From an uncultured delta proteobacterium (GTDB taxonomy: Bacteria > RBG-13-61-14 > DRUE01), in NCBI GenBank assembly GCA_903930515.1, contig CAIYYW010000015.1, forward strand, positions 1 to 11,244: a DNA stretch of 11,244 nt, written 5' to 3'. The notes below the pieces were generated by a model. It had not been told where the DNA came from. It saw only the letters and a list, made by a program, of their open reading frames with translations, and did not search any database. A program made the translations under genes and the position numbers. Of this stretch, positions 1 to 6,478 are shown one piece after another; within the stretch, counting starts at the first letter, position 1; every line of letters starts with the position of its first letter.

Positions 1-312
1 CATACGTTCGATGCTTTTCAAAAGATGACCGACGAAACGCTTAAGAAATGCCCGCAATGCGGAAAGCTAAAAATTCAACGCCTTATTGGAGGAGGAACGG
101 GCCTCATCTTCAAGGGTTCGGGATTCTACGCCACCGACTATAAGAAAAGCGACCGCGGAAACGGCGACAACGGCAAGAAAAAGGCCAAAGAGGTTGAAAC
201 CCCCAAGGTTGAGCCGGCCAAAACTGAAGCCCCCAAAGAAACCTCCACCGCGAAGGAAACCGCGCCCGCCAAGCAAACTTCCACCGCCAAGCAAACCTCC
301 CCGGCCAAGTAA
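1..312 (+). CDS. FmdB-type zinc-ribbon protein, 5' truncated by the window edge
   Basis: The reading frame is open from the first base. The codons before the first ATG (position 25) read HTFDAFQKM, the usual continuation of the FmdB/CxxC_CxxC_SSSS zinc ribbon, so the true start and first Cys pair lie outside the window. The second CPQC pair is at bases 49-60, followed by the family signature RLIGGG and GFYATDYKK. After about residue 58 comes a Lys/Glu/Thr/Pro/Ala-rich tail with short repeats of the type A-K-[EQ]-T, which is low complexity and probably disordered. FmdB-family proteins are small putative regulatory or metal-binding proteins whose exact role is poorly defined. The stop (TAA) lies 25 bases before the cyaB-like gene, so the two are probably co-transcribed. 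Family call is firm, function is not. Confidence 0.88.
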   Translation, partial: HTFDAFQKMTDETLKKCPQCGKLKIQRLIGGGTGLIFKGSGFYATDYKKSDRGNGDNGKKKAKEVETPKVEPAKTEAPKETSTAKETAPAKQTSTAKQTSPAK

Positions 313-337
313 CCGCTTGCCGGATTCTGTCAGCTTA

Positions 338-931
338 ATGCCTAAACTTAATCCCGGAAAAATAGAAGTGGAGCTCAAGGCCTGGGCGGACGACCTGAAT
401 GGCCTTCGGAAAAAGGTTGAAAAAATCGCCAAGCTCAAAGAGGAAATCATCCAGGAAGACATTTACTTTGCTTTTGCGAATACCAAAGGCTACCAGAAGC
501 AACGGTTCCGTTTACGCAAATGCGGAATGCAATCCATCGTCACGGTCAAGCTGGAAGGCAAGGCCTGCCCTGGCGTGGAGGCCAACCGGGAGTTTGAGTT
601 TGAAGTCTCGGACCCGGAAGGCTTCAAGGTCTTCTGCCAACAATTCGGATTCCGGGTACTGATCTCCAAAAAGAAAATCGTCCGAAAATATCTCTACCTG
701 CCCGCGAAAAAGGAATTCTACCGCCCCTCCAAAGACGGGGTCATTATTGAACTGAACCAGGTTGAAGGATTGGGCGATTTTATAGAAATTGAAGCGATGG
801 TTGACCATCCCCGCCAAATCCGGCCCGCCTCCCGATTCCTCAAATCCCTGCTGAAAAAACTGGGAGTCCCCGCTTCGCAAATAGAGCCGACCCCTTATAC
901 GGAGTTGCTTTATAAAAAATTGTTCGCTTAA
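338..931 (+). CDS. cyaB: Class IV adenylate cyclase-like CYTH domain protein (CyaB)
   Basis: A 197-residue protein spanning one CYTH (triphosphate tunnel) domain. The diagnostic ExExK is at residues 10-14 (E10-V-E12-L-K14). Other expected tunnel residues are R56/R58/R60 in RFRLR, K71 in VTVK, acidic strand EFEFE at 85-89, E138 in IELN, and G-L-G-D-F-x-E-I-E ending at E152. CYTH proteins bind Mg/Mn and triphosphates; CyaB-type members make cAMP from ATP, while relatives hydrolyse thiamine triphosphate or inorganic triphosphate, so substrate is inferred from the CyaB-like length and pattern. ATG at 338 is chosen because the domain begins within ten residues. An in-frame TTG at 317 is possible. 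The frame stays open upstream to about 86, but that part is the FmdB gene read in another frame. No clear Shine-Dalgarno is seen, consistent with coupling to the gene 25 bases upstream. Confidence 0.85.
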   Translation: MPKLNPGKIEVELKAWADDLNGLRKKVEKIAKLKEEIIQEDIYFAFANTKGYQKQRFRLRKCGMQSIVTVKLEGKACPGVEANREFEFEVSDPEGFKVFCQQFGFRVLISKKKIVRKYLYLPAKKEFYRPSKDGVIIELNQVEGLGDFIEIEAMVDHPRQIRPASRFLKSLLKKLGVPASQIEPTPYTELLYKKLFA

Positions 932-937
932 ATTCCA

Positions 938-1009
938 GGGACATCCTTCATCCATCTGTCCATAACCGGGATCGCACAAGCATTGATTGTCAATTCCATC
1001 ACACACCCT
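938..1009 (-). pseudogene. Relic of a MopE-type metal-binding motif
   Basis: On the minus strand, from about 1009 down to 938, the translation reads R-V-CDGIDNQC, two residues, DPGYGQ-M-DEGCP. This matches the closing motif of MopE-type (putative copper-binding) repeats, whose usual form is CDG-x-DN-x-C followed by a short loop and DEG. An in-frame TAA a few codons upstream, inside the palindrome at 1019-1044, leaves no room for the rest of such a protein. Downstream the frame only continues as antisense of cyaB. It is therefore read as the leftover 3' end of a lost gene facing cyaB. A complete gene with a related motif lies on the same strand at 8424-9656. The match is by pattern recognition; function is assumed lost. 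Confidence 0.5.
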
Positions 1010-1018
1010 TTTTCCCCG

Positions 1019-1044
1019 CTGACATTTTTAATTTAAAATGTCAG
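1019..1044. promoter_or_regulatory. 26-bp near-perfect palindrome, candidate operator
   Basis: Arms CTGACATTTT (1019-1028) and AAAATGTCAG (1035-1044) are perfect inverted repeats around TAATTT. Only one symmetric pair in the 26 bp is mismatched. It lies just upstream of the candidate promoter of the acyl-CoA dehydrogenase. Dyad operators of this size are typical for TetR- or GntR-type regulators, which often control acyl-CoA genes, but no regulator gene is present here. It could also be a weak AT-rich terminator hairpin for cyaB, although no T tract follows. Confidence 0.4.
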
Positions 1045-1059
1045 TAAAAGGTTCGGGAT

Positions 1060-1088
1060 TTGACAAGGTTTGGAAGGTGTGGTAAACA
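1060..1088 (+). promoter_or_regulatory. Candidate sigma-70 promoter for the acyl-CoA dehydrogenase
   Basis: A perfect TTGACA (1060-1065) is followed after 17 bases by TAAACA (1083-1088), a weak -10 match. It sits about 100 bases before the dehydrogenase start and just after the palindrome. The -35 box and spacing are good, but the -10 box makes the call tentative. Confidence 0.35.
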
Positions 1089-1187
1089 AAAAAGGTTGAA
1101 CGGTTTCAAGGTTAAGAGAAGGAAAAACCATGCGCCCGGTTCACGGAACCCGAAACGCTAAATAATAACGATAAGGAGGAAAGTAAA

Positions 1188-2348
1188 ATGGCGGAGAAGG
1201 TGTGGAATTTTTTTTCGGAGGAGCACGAGATATTCCGGCAGCAGGTGAGGAGTTTTTGCGAGGAGCAGTTGGCGCCGCATGCGGACGAATGGGAAGAAGA
1301 GGGGAATTTCCCGCGCTGGGTATTTGAGAAGATGGGCGAGTTGGGATTCCTGGGCATAACCTATCCGGAGAAATACGGCGGGACCGCGGCTGATTTCTGG
1401 ACCAAGGTGGTTTTCGCAGAGGAGCTTCCCCGGTGCCAAAGCTCGGGCGTGCTTTTGAGCGTTCTGGTCCAGACTGATATGTGCACACCCGCGATCGTGA
1501 CCTTCGGGACCGATGAGCAGAAGGAAGAGATTTTAAGGCCGGCGATCCAGGGCAAGAAGATCGGCGCCATTTGCGTGACCGAGCCGAACGCGGGCTCGGA
1601 TGTGGCCGCGATCCGGAGCACGGCTAAAAAAGACGGCGATTACTATATTATCAACGGCTCCAAGACTTTTATCACCAACGGCTCCAAGGCCGACTGGCTG
1701 ACTTTAGCGGTCAAGACCAATCCGGACAAGGGCTATTCCGGGATCAGCCTGTTCCTGTTCCCAACCACCACCCCCGGCTTCACCGTTACCCGCAAGCTCA
1801 ACAAGCTCGGACACCGCGGCACGGACACGGTTGAGCTGGCTTTTGAAGACTGCAAGATTCACAAAAAATATCTCCTGGGCGAGGAAGGAAAGGGCTTTTA
1901 CGCGATCATGCACGGGTTCCAGTATGAGCGCCTGGTCGGATGCATCGCCGGCATCGCCGGGATCAAGCTGCTGCTCCAGGAGACCGTCAACTATTGCAAG
2001 GAGCGCACCGCGTTCGGGAAAAAGATCTGCGAGCACCAGGCCAATGCCCACAAGCTCGCGGACCTGGCCACCGAGATTGAGGCGGCCCAGTCCCTGATCT
2101 ATCACTGCTCGGATATGGTCAACCGCGGCTTGAACGCGATCAAGGAAGTCAGTATGTGCAAGCTCTTGGTGGGGGAACTGGGAGTGAGCGCGGCAAGGCA
2201 ATGCCTCCAACTCCATGGCGGATACGGCTACATTGAAGAATACCGGGTCTGCCGCGCCTACCGAGATGTCATGCTCGGGACCATCGGCGGAGGCAGTTCC
2301 GAAATTATGCGCGAAATCATCGCAAGGATGATGGGGCTTTACGGCTGA
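1188..2348 (+). CDS. Acyl-CoA dehydrogenase, FAD-dependent
   Basis: A 386-residue protein of standard length for the acyl-CoA dehydrogenase family, which makes a 2,3-enoyl-CoA using FAD and passes electrons to ETF. The helical N-domain is at about 1-120. The beta domain carries CVTEPNAGSD (129-138) and FITNG (161-165), and the C-terminal domain runs from about 235. The signature GGYGY (344-348) and IGGGSSEIMR (366-375) are clear. The position that holds the catalytic Glu in medium- and short-chain enzymes is Gly368. E247 in QYERL matches the alternative base site of isovaleryl-CoA and long-chain type enzymes, so that kind of substrate is more likely; this is inference. The start is set by a textbook AAGGAGG at 1173-1179, eight bases before ATG. 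A run of eight T at 1208-1215 lies in codons 7-10. The gene appears monocistronic, with no ETF or thiolase gene in view. Confidence 0.95.
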   Translation: MAEKVWNFFSEEHEIFRQQVRSFCEEQLAPHADEWEEEGNFPRWVFEKMGELGFLGITYPEKYGGTAADFWTKVVFAEELPRCQSSGVLLSVLVQTDMCTPAIVTFGTDEQKEEILRPAIQGKKIGAICVTEPNAGSDVAAIRSTAKKDGDYYIINGSKTFITNGSKADWLTLAVKTNPDKGYSGISLFLFPTTTPGFTVTRKLNKLGHRGTDTVELAFEDCKIHKKYLLGEEGKGFYAIMHGFQYERLVGCIAGIAGIKLLLQETVNYCKERTAFGKKICEHQANAHKLADLATEIEAAQSLIYHCSDMVNRGLNAIKEVSMCKLLVGELGVSAARQCLQLHGGYGYIEEYRVCRAYRDVMLGTIGGGSSEIMREIIARMMGLYG

Positions 2349-2369
2349 ATTTGAGCAGATGATGATCGG

Positions 2370-2410
2370 CTGATCGGAATCGCGGCTAAGCCGTTCGCGA
2401 TTCCGATCAG
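2370..2410. terminator. 15-bp inverted repeat after the acyl-CoA dehydrogenase
   Basis: Arms 2370-2384 and 2396-2410 (CTGATCGGAATCGCG and its exact complement) pair perfectly around an 11-base loop, starting 22 bases after the dehydrogenase stop. The loop region contains a second small stem, GGC-TAA-GCC. Position fits a transcription terminator, but only TAATTT follows rather than a T run, so a Rho-dependent stop or an RNA-stabilising hairpin is equally possible. Confidence 0.5.
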
Positions 2411-2425
2411 TAATTTGCGAGCGGT

Positions 2426-2471
2426 ATCCCGCGAGTCCCGCGGATGCCTGCGGAGCAGGCCGAGGCGGGAT
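2426..2471. repeat. GC-rich extragenic hairpin element
   Basis: The outer arms ATCCCGC (2426-2432) and GCGGGAT (2465-2471) enclose an inner hairpin GCCTGC-GGA-GCAGGC (2446-2460). A second TCCCGC at 2436-2441 offers an alternative outer pairing. It is much more GC-rich than the AT-rich sequence right after it. A related sequence occurs at 9917-9940, with an exact 11-base match AGGCGGGATGC. It looks like a small dispersed extragenic palindromic repeat; the copy number in the genome cannot be judged here. Confidence 0.4.
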
Positions 2472-2567
2472 GCGACTGAATTCGCTTGCGCATTTCTTTT
2501 CAACTTATCAACTTCTCAACATTTTTCAGCCGTCATTTTCAAGGTCTTTGCGGCAGAAAAATATTCC

Positions 2568-2587
2568 TTTATCATACAAATGATAAA
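2568..2587. promoter_or_regulatory. AT-rich palindrome just upstream of pcrA
   Basis: TTTATCAT (2568-2575) and ATGATAAA (2580-2587) are perfect 8-bp arms around ACAA, ending 15 bases before the helicase start. The left arm contains TATCAT, a plausible -10 box with TTGCGG at 2548-2553 (16-base spacer). The dyad could be an operator overlapping the promoter, or a leader hairpin near the ribosome site. No established SOS-box consensus is recognised in it. Confidence 0.3.
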
Positions 2588-2602
2588 ATCCGGAACCTAG
2601 GG

Positions 2603-4825
2603 ATGATGATAGACGACCAATACCTTTCCGAGTTGAACCCGGTCCAGCGCGAGGCCGTGCTTGCGGCTGATGGCCCGGTGTTGATTGTGGCCGGGGCCGG
2701 CTCGGGCAAGACGCGGGTTTTGATCTACCGGATGATCCATCTGGTCCAGGGCCGCGGGGTTAACCCGGCCAACATCCTGGGCGTGACCTTTACCAACCGG
2801 GCGGCCGAGGAGATGAAAAACCGGATCCGTAAAAGCTTGGGGCCGATCGCGGACCGGATCTGGATCGCGACCTTCCATTCCACCTGCGCCCAGATCCTGA
2901 GGCAGGAGATTCATCGGCTGGGATATTCCCGCAGTTTTGTGATCTATGACGATGACGACAGTTTGAGGCTGATCAAGCAGGTGATGAAGGAAAAGGATGT
3001 GGACGACCGGGAGTTGAGTCCCAAATGGATCCGGGCCAAGATTGAAAAGATCAAGCGGGACCTGGAACAGTTTGACTATGAGGCCGAGCTAAACCAGGGC
3101 GGGAAGTCGGCCTCGTTCGCCAAGGTATATCAGACTTTTCAGGAGCGGCTCCGTCTGGCCAATGCGGTGGATTTCACGGACCTGCTGATCCTGGCCCTGC
3201 ATTTGTTTGAACAATACCCGGAGGTGCTGTCCCGCTACCAGGAGCGCTTCATATATATTATGGTGGACGAATACCAGGACACCAACCTTCCGCAATATTT
3301 GCTGGTCCAGCATCTGGCGGCCAAGAATAAAAATATCTGCGTGGTCGGTGACGAGGACCAGAGCATTTACCGCTGGCGCGGTGCGAACATTGAGAACATC
3401 CTCAATTTCAACAAGGATTTCCCCGAGGCCCGGGTGATCAAGCTGGAGCAGAACTACCGGAGCACCAGCCGGATCATTGACGCGGCCAGCCATCTGATCA
3501 GCCATAACCAGAAGCGGATTCCGAAAACCTTGTGGACGGAAAATCCGGAGGGGGAAAAAATCCGGCTGGTGGAAGTGGAGGATGACCGGGAAGAGGCTCA
3601 GAATGCAGTGGAAACCATACTCAGACTAGGGTCGGAAAATTTTTCCTACAACGACTGCGCCATCTTTTACCGCACCCACAGCCAGAGCCGACCGATAGAA
3701 GACGAACTCCTGATGCGCGGCCTGCCCTACCAGATTTTCGGCGGCTTGAAGTTTTACGACCGCAAAGAGGTGAAGGACCTTTTGGCTTATCTGCGCCTGC
3801 TAGTCAATCCCGATGACGATGTCGCATTGCTCCGGATCATCAACTCCCCTCCGCGCGGGATCGGAGCCGCGACCGTTGACGCGCTGAACCAAATCTGCCT
3901 GTCCCAAAACCTCTCCCGAACCAAGGCGCTCCCGCTCGCGGTCCGGTCCAATGAGCTTTCCGAGCGCGCCAAAAAATCTCTCCGGGAATTTCAAACCCTG
4001 ATGGCCGGGATTTATGCGGAATGGAAAAAAGGGGGCCCGCTGCCCGAGCTGGTGAGTATTGCGCTGGAAAAAACCGGCTATTTGAAAGACCTGGAGCAGG
4101 AAGCGACCTCGGAGGCCGAGGCTCGGCTGGAAAATTTGGAAGAATTGATCAACGCCATTGCCGAGTATGAGGCCAGCCAACCGGAGCCGACCCTGGAGGG
4201 GTTCCTGGAAAAAACCGCGCTTTTTCAGGACACGGAAAAATTCTCGGAACAAGGATTGGTCACCCTGATGACGATGCACAGCGCCAAGGGATTGGAGTTC
4301 CCGGTGGTGCTGATCGTGGGCCTGGAAGAGGGAATGTTCCCGCATTACCGATCTATCGAAGAGGATGACCCGGATGAGATGGAAGAGGAGAGGAGATTGT
4401 GCTATGTGGGAATGACCCGGGCAAGACAGAGGCTCTATCTTTTCCGCGCGAGCCGAAGGCTGATCCGGGGCGCGATCACGGATACCGAGCCGAGCCGGTT
4501 CCTTGATGAAATTCCGGCCGAGCATCTCCAGGTCATCCACAAGCACCGGGCCAAATTGATAAAAAAAATACATGTCCGGAAATTGACGGAGCCGCAGGCG
4601 GAATCCGGCTATGACGATTCCGATATGGATTCTCCGGAAATCTGGGACCCGGAATTGGAGGTTGCCTGGAAACGGGGCCTCAAGGTCAATCATCCAACTT
4701 TTGGCCAGGGCGTGATTGAAAAAGTGGAAGGAACCGAGGATAAAATAAAATTGATCGTAAAATTCAAGAGCGCGGGGTTGAAAAAACTGATGGCCAAATT
4801 CGCCAAACTGGAGATCGTTGGTTAA
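2603..4825 (+). CDS. pcrA: UvrD/PcrA-type superfamily 1 DNA helicase
   Basis: A 740-residue ATP-dependent 3'-5' helicase of the UvrD/PcrA/Rep group, acting in repair and replication fork maintenance. All SF1A motifs are present: Q motif LNPVQREAV (11-19), Walker A AGAGSGKTR (30-38), motif Ia TFTNRAAEEM (62-71), motif II VDEYQD (221-226), motif III GDEDQSIYRWRG (249-260), QNYRS (283-287), motif V MTMHSAKGLEF (556-566) and motif VI YVGMTRARQR (601-610). The C-terminus (692-739) holds VNHPTFGQGVI and KKLMAKFAKLE, the Tudor-like RNA polymerase-binding tail of PcrA/UvrD, which separates it from Rep. The frame is open back to an ATG at 2486, but those 39 residues are unlike the family and overlap the AT palindrome. 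ATG 2603 (or 2606) puts the Q motif at its usual place. The Shine-Dalgarno is poor. Confidence 0.95.
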   Translation: MMIDDQYLSELNPVQREAVLAADGPVLIVAGAGSGKTRVLIYRMIHLVQGRGVNPANILGVTFTNRAAEEMKNRIRKSLGPIADRIWIATFHSTCAQILRQEIHRLGYSRSFVIYDDDDSLRLIKQVMKEKDVDDRELSPKWIRAKIEKIKRDLEQFDYEAELNQGGKSASFAKVYQTFQERLRLANAVDFTDLLILALHLFEQYPEVLSRYQERFIYIMVDEYQDTNLPQYLLVQHLAAKNKNICVVGDEDQSIYRWRGANIENILNFNKDFPEARVIKLEQNYRSTSRIIDAASHLISHNQKRIPKTLWTENPEGEKIRLVEVEDDREEAQNAVETILRLGSENFSYNDCAIFYRTHSQSRPIEDELLMRGLPYQIFGGLKFYDRKEVKDLLAYLRLLVNPDDDVALLRIINSPPRGIGAATVDALNQICLSQNLSRTKALPLAVRSNELSERAKKSLREFQTLMAGIYAEWKKGGPLPELVSIALEKTGYLKDLEQEATSEAEARLENLEELINAIAEYEASQPEPTLEGFLEKTALFQDTEKFSEQGLVTLMTMHSAKGLEFPVVLIVGLEEGMFPHYRSIEEDDPDEMEEERRLCYVGMTRARQRLYLFRASRRLIRGAITDTEPSRFLDEIPAEHLQVIHKHRAKLIKKIHVRKLTEPQAESGYDDSDMDSPEIWDPELEVAWKRGLKVNHPTFGQGVIEKVEGTEDKIKLIVKFKSAGLKKLMAKFAKLEIVG

Positions 4826-4878
4826 TGCAATTAATAAATTGTTATGGAACCGCAGAACTATATTTTTAGATATACGAA

Positions 4879-5724
4879 ATGGACGAAGAAGATAATAAAT
4901 TGCCGATTGAGCCGGTGCCGGAAAGCGAATACGGCAAGAAGCACAAGCAAGAAGAGGAATACTTCCGCAAAGAGGAAGAGGAAAAGATTAAGCGGCTGCA
5001 CGAGAAACTGACGGTTCAGGCGGCAGCGGGGAATAAGACGAAGACGCTGGCGACTCTGACCAATAAGGACCGGCTCAGATTGGCCGAGGCGGTCTTCGCT
5101 TTGCTCATCGCCCTGGCATTGACCTGGCTGGTGGTTTCGGTCAAGTCCGGCCCGATCGCCAAATACGCGGAGCTGATCCTGGCCTGGATCTGGCTTTACC
5201 TGCCGGTTCTTTTTATCTGGACGCGCAAAGAAGGTCTCAAAGATTTTGCCATCGCCCGGCTCAATTTGCTCCGGGGTCTGGCCTGGTTTTTGCTCGCATT
5301 GATCGCGATCTTTCCGATCTTTTACCTGGCCTCATATTTCTTTGCCGTCAAAGTCCTGGACTGCCGGTTTGTGTTGACCATTCCGAAAAATTTCTCCGGG
5401 CTCGCCATCAGCCAACTGCTCCTGATCTCGCTCCCGGAAGAATGGTTCTTCCGCGGATATTTGCAGGCGCGGTTCAATCAGGTCTTGGGCAAACCCTGGA
5501 AATTTTTATCCGCACAAATCGGCCCCGGGCTGTTCCTGACCGCGATCCTGTTCAGCCTCGCCCATTTCAGCCTCAATCCCTCCCCGGAACGATTGCTGGT
5601 CTTTTTCCCCGGCCTGGTCTTCGGCTGGCTCCGGGAAAAAACCGATTCCATCCTCGCGCCCATGCTCTTCCATTTTGCCTGCAATCTGACTTTTATCATC
5701 TTTCAGGTAAGCTTGCTCAAATGA
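4879..5724 (+). CDS. CPBP-family (Rce1-like) glutamic intramembrane protease
   Basis: A 281-residue multi-pass membrane protein. A highly charged cytosolic N-terminus (about 1-65, rich in Glu/Lys, possibly helical) precedes roughly seven hydrophobic segments at about 70-88, 95-114, 132-156, 173-185, 216-230, 239-250 and 258-278. The three family motifs are intact: EExxxR at E187-E188-WFF-R192, FxxxH at F225-H229, and HxxxN at H265-N269. These form the catalytic site of Rce1/CAAX-type glutamic proteases, which cleave substrates within the membrane. The PEEWFFRGYLQ stretch also recalls bacterial CPBP proteases linked to sorting of surface proteins, but no sorting-tag protein is seen in the window, so the substrate is unknown. 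Its TGA overlaps the ATG of the next gene (ATGA, 5721-5724), so the two are translationally coupled. No clear Shine-Dalgarno precedes ATG 4879. Confidence 0.88.
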   Translation: MDEEDNKLPIEPVPESEYGKKHKQEEEYFRKEEEEKIKRLHEKLTVQAAAGNKTKTLATLTNKDRLRLAEAVFALLIALALTWLVVSVKSGPIAKYAELILAWIWLYLPVLFIWTRKEGLKDFAIARLNLLRGLAWFLLALIAIFPIFYLASYFFAVKVLDCRFVLTIPKNFSGLAISQLLLISLPEEWFFRGYLQARFNQVLGKPWKFLSAQIGPGLFLTAILFSLAHFSLNPSPERLLVFFPGLVFGWLREKTDSILAPMLFHFACNLTFIIFQVSLLK

Positions 5725-6392
5725 TTGCAGAAAATATTTTTGAAGGGATTTACCTGGTCGGGTCGTCAAATCTGACCGACGAAAAGGATTGCTGCGTCTA
5801 TTTGATTGAGTTCCAGAGCGAGCTGGTCCTGATTGACTCAGGCGCCGGCTAGTCGGTTTCCCGGATTATTGAAAATGTCCGGGAGTTGGGCCTTGAGCCG
5901 GAGCGGATCAAAAAACTTATTCTCACCCACTGCCATATTGACCACATCGGGGGCGCCAACCAGCTCAAGAACCAGCTCGGCCTGGAAATCATCGCGCATA
6001 AAAACACCGCTGAAATCCTGCTCCGGCAAGACCCGGTCCTGACTGCGGCCAAGTGGTACGGACTGACGCCTGAAGTCATTCTGGTTGACCGAACTTTCAA
6101 TGAGCCGGAAATGATTTTGGAAATTGATCGGGAAAAATTGCATTTGCTTTTCATCCCCGGCCATTCCCCGGATTCCATTGCCGTTTATCTTGACCGCTCC
6201 GGAAAACGAGTGCTCTTCGGCCAGGACATCCACGGCCCCATCCATCCCAGCCTCGGCTCCGACCAATCCCTTTATCAAGCAAGCCTGCGTAAATTGATCG
6301 CCCTGAAACCCGATCTCCTCTGCGAAGGCCATTTCGGAATTTATCAGCCCAATTCCGCGCTTGAAAAATACATCCGGAGTTTTATTGCCTGA
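5721..6392 (+). pseudogene. MBL-fold metallo-hydrolase interrupted by one in-frame UAG
   Basis: A single frame runs 224 codons from ATG 5721 to TGA 6392, broken only by TAG at codon 44 (5850-5852). Before it lies the normal N-terminal half-sheet ending LVLIDSGAG; after it come SVSRIIENV and the whole active site. The metal ligands are complete: THCHIDH (HxHxDH, about bases 5926-5946), GHSPDS, the bridging Asp of GQD, and a final EGHFG. Family members read straight through this point with a variable residue, so the TAG looks like a point change of a sense codon rather than a gene boundary. The possibilities are a recent pseudogene, a base error, or UAG read-through. If translation restarted at TTG 5886 the product would lack the first beta strands. 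It is coupled to the protease gene by a 4-base overlap. The family hydrolyses thioesters, lactones and similar; the substrate is unknown. Confidence 0.8.
5859..5884 (+). other. 7-bp stem-loop six bases after the in-frame UAG
   Basis: TCCCGGA (5859-5865) and TCCGGGA (5878-5884) pair perfectly around a 12-base loop, beginning six bases after TAG 5850-5852. Downstream structures at this distance are known to stimulate stop-codon read-through or recoding in other systems. A 7-bp stem can also arise by chance in coding DNA, so this is suggestive only. Confidence 0.3.
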
Positions 6393-6395
6393 GAT

Positions 6396-6425
6396 TTGCT
6401 TTTTCCTTGCAAGCCTGCCTATAAT
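6396..6425 (+). promoter_or_regulatory. Candidate sigma-70 promoter for the propeller protein gene
   Basis: A consensus TATAAT (6420-6425) is preceded after 18 bases by TTGCTT (6396-6401). It lies about 55 bases before the ATG at 6479, in the short gap after the hydrolase gene, so the downstream gene probably has its own transcript. Confidence 0.5.
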
Positions 6426-6478
6426 ATCATTATCAAATGCTTTGTTTTTGAATTTGGTCTCTGAAATCTGAAACTAAA

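Noticed and set aside
86-337. Upstream extension of the cyaB frame into the FmdB gene
   Set aside because: That part is the FmdB tail read in another frame (Pro/Lys/Arg rich); the CYTH domain begins right after ATG 338.
512-937. Long continuation of the minus-strand frame after the MopE motif
   Set aside because: Beyond DEGCP it is simply antisense to cyaB, with no family resemblance; only the first about 24 codons are considered a relic.
1208-1215. Run of eight T in codons 7-10 of the acyl-CoA dehydrogenase as a programmed slippage site
   Set aside because: The frame is continuous through it and both flanks match the family, so no frameshift is needed; the run is simply Asn-Phe-Phe-Ser coding.
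2486-2602. Upstream extension of the helicase start to ATG 2486
   Set aside because: The 39 extra residues are unlike any PcrA N-terminus, come from the AT-rich promoter region and include the palindrome; the Q motif is correctly placed from ATG 2603.
3800-4693. 297-codon minus-strand frame inside pcrA
   Set aside because: It is antisense to helicase motifs that are unmistakable on the plus strand; the translation has no recognisable domain.
4839-4864. Possible promoter before the CPBP protease (TTGTTA and TATATT)
   Set aside because: The spacer is only 14 bases, too short for a normal sigma-70 promoter.
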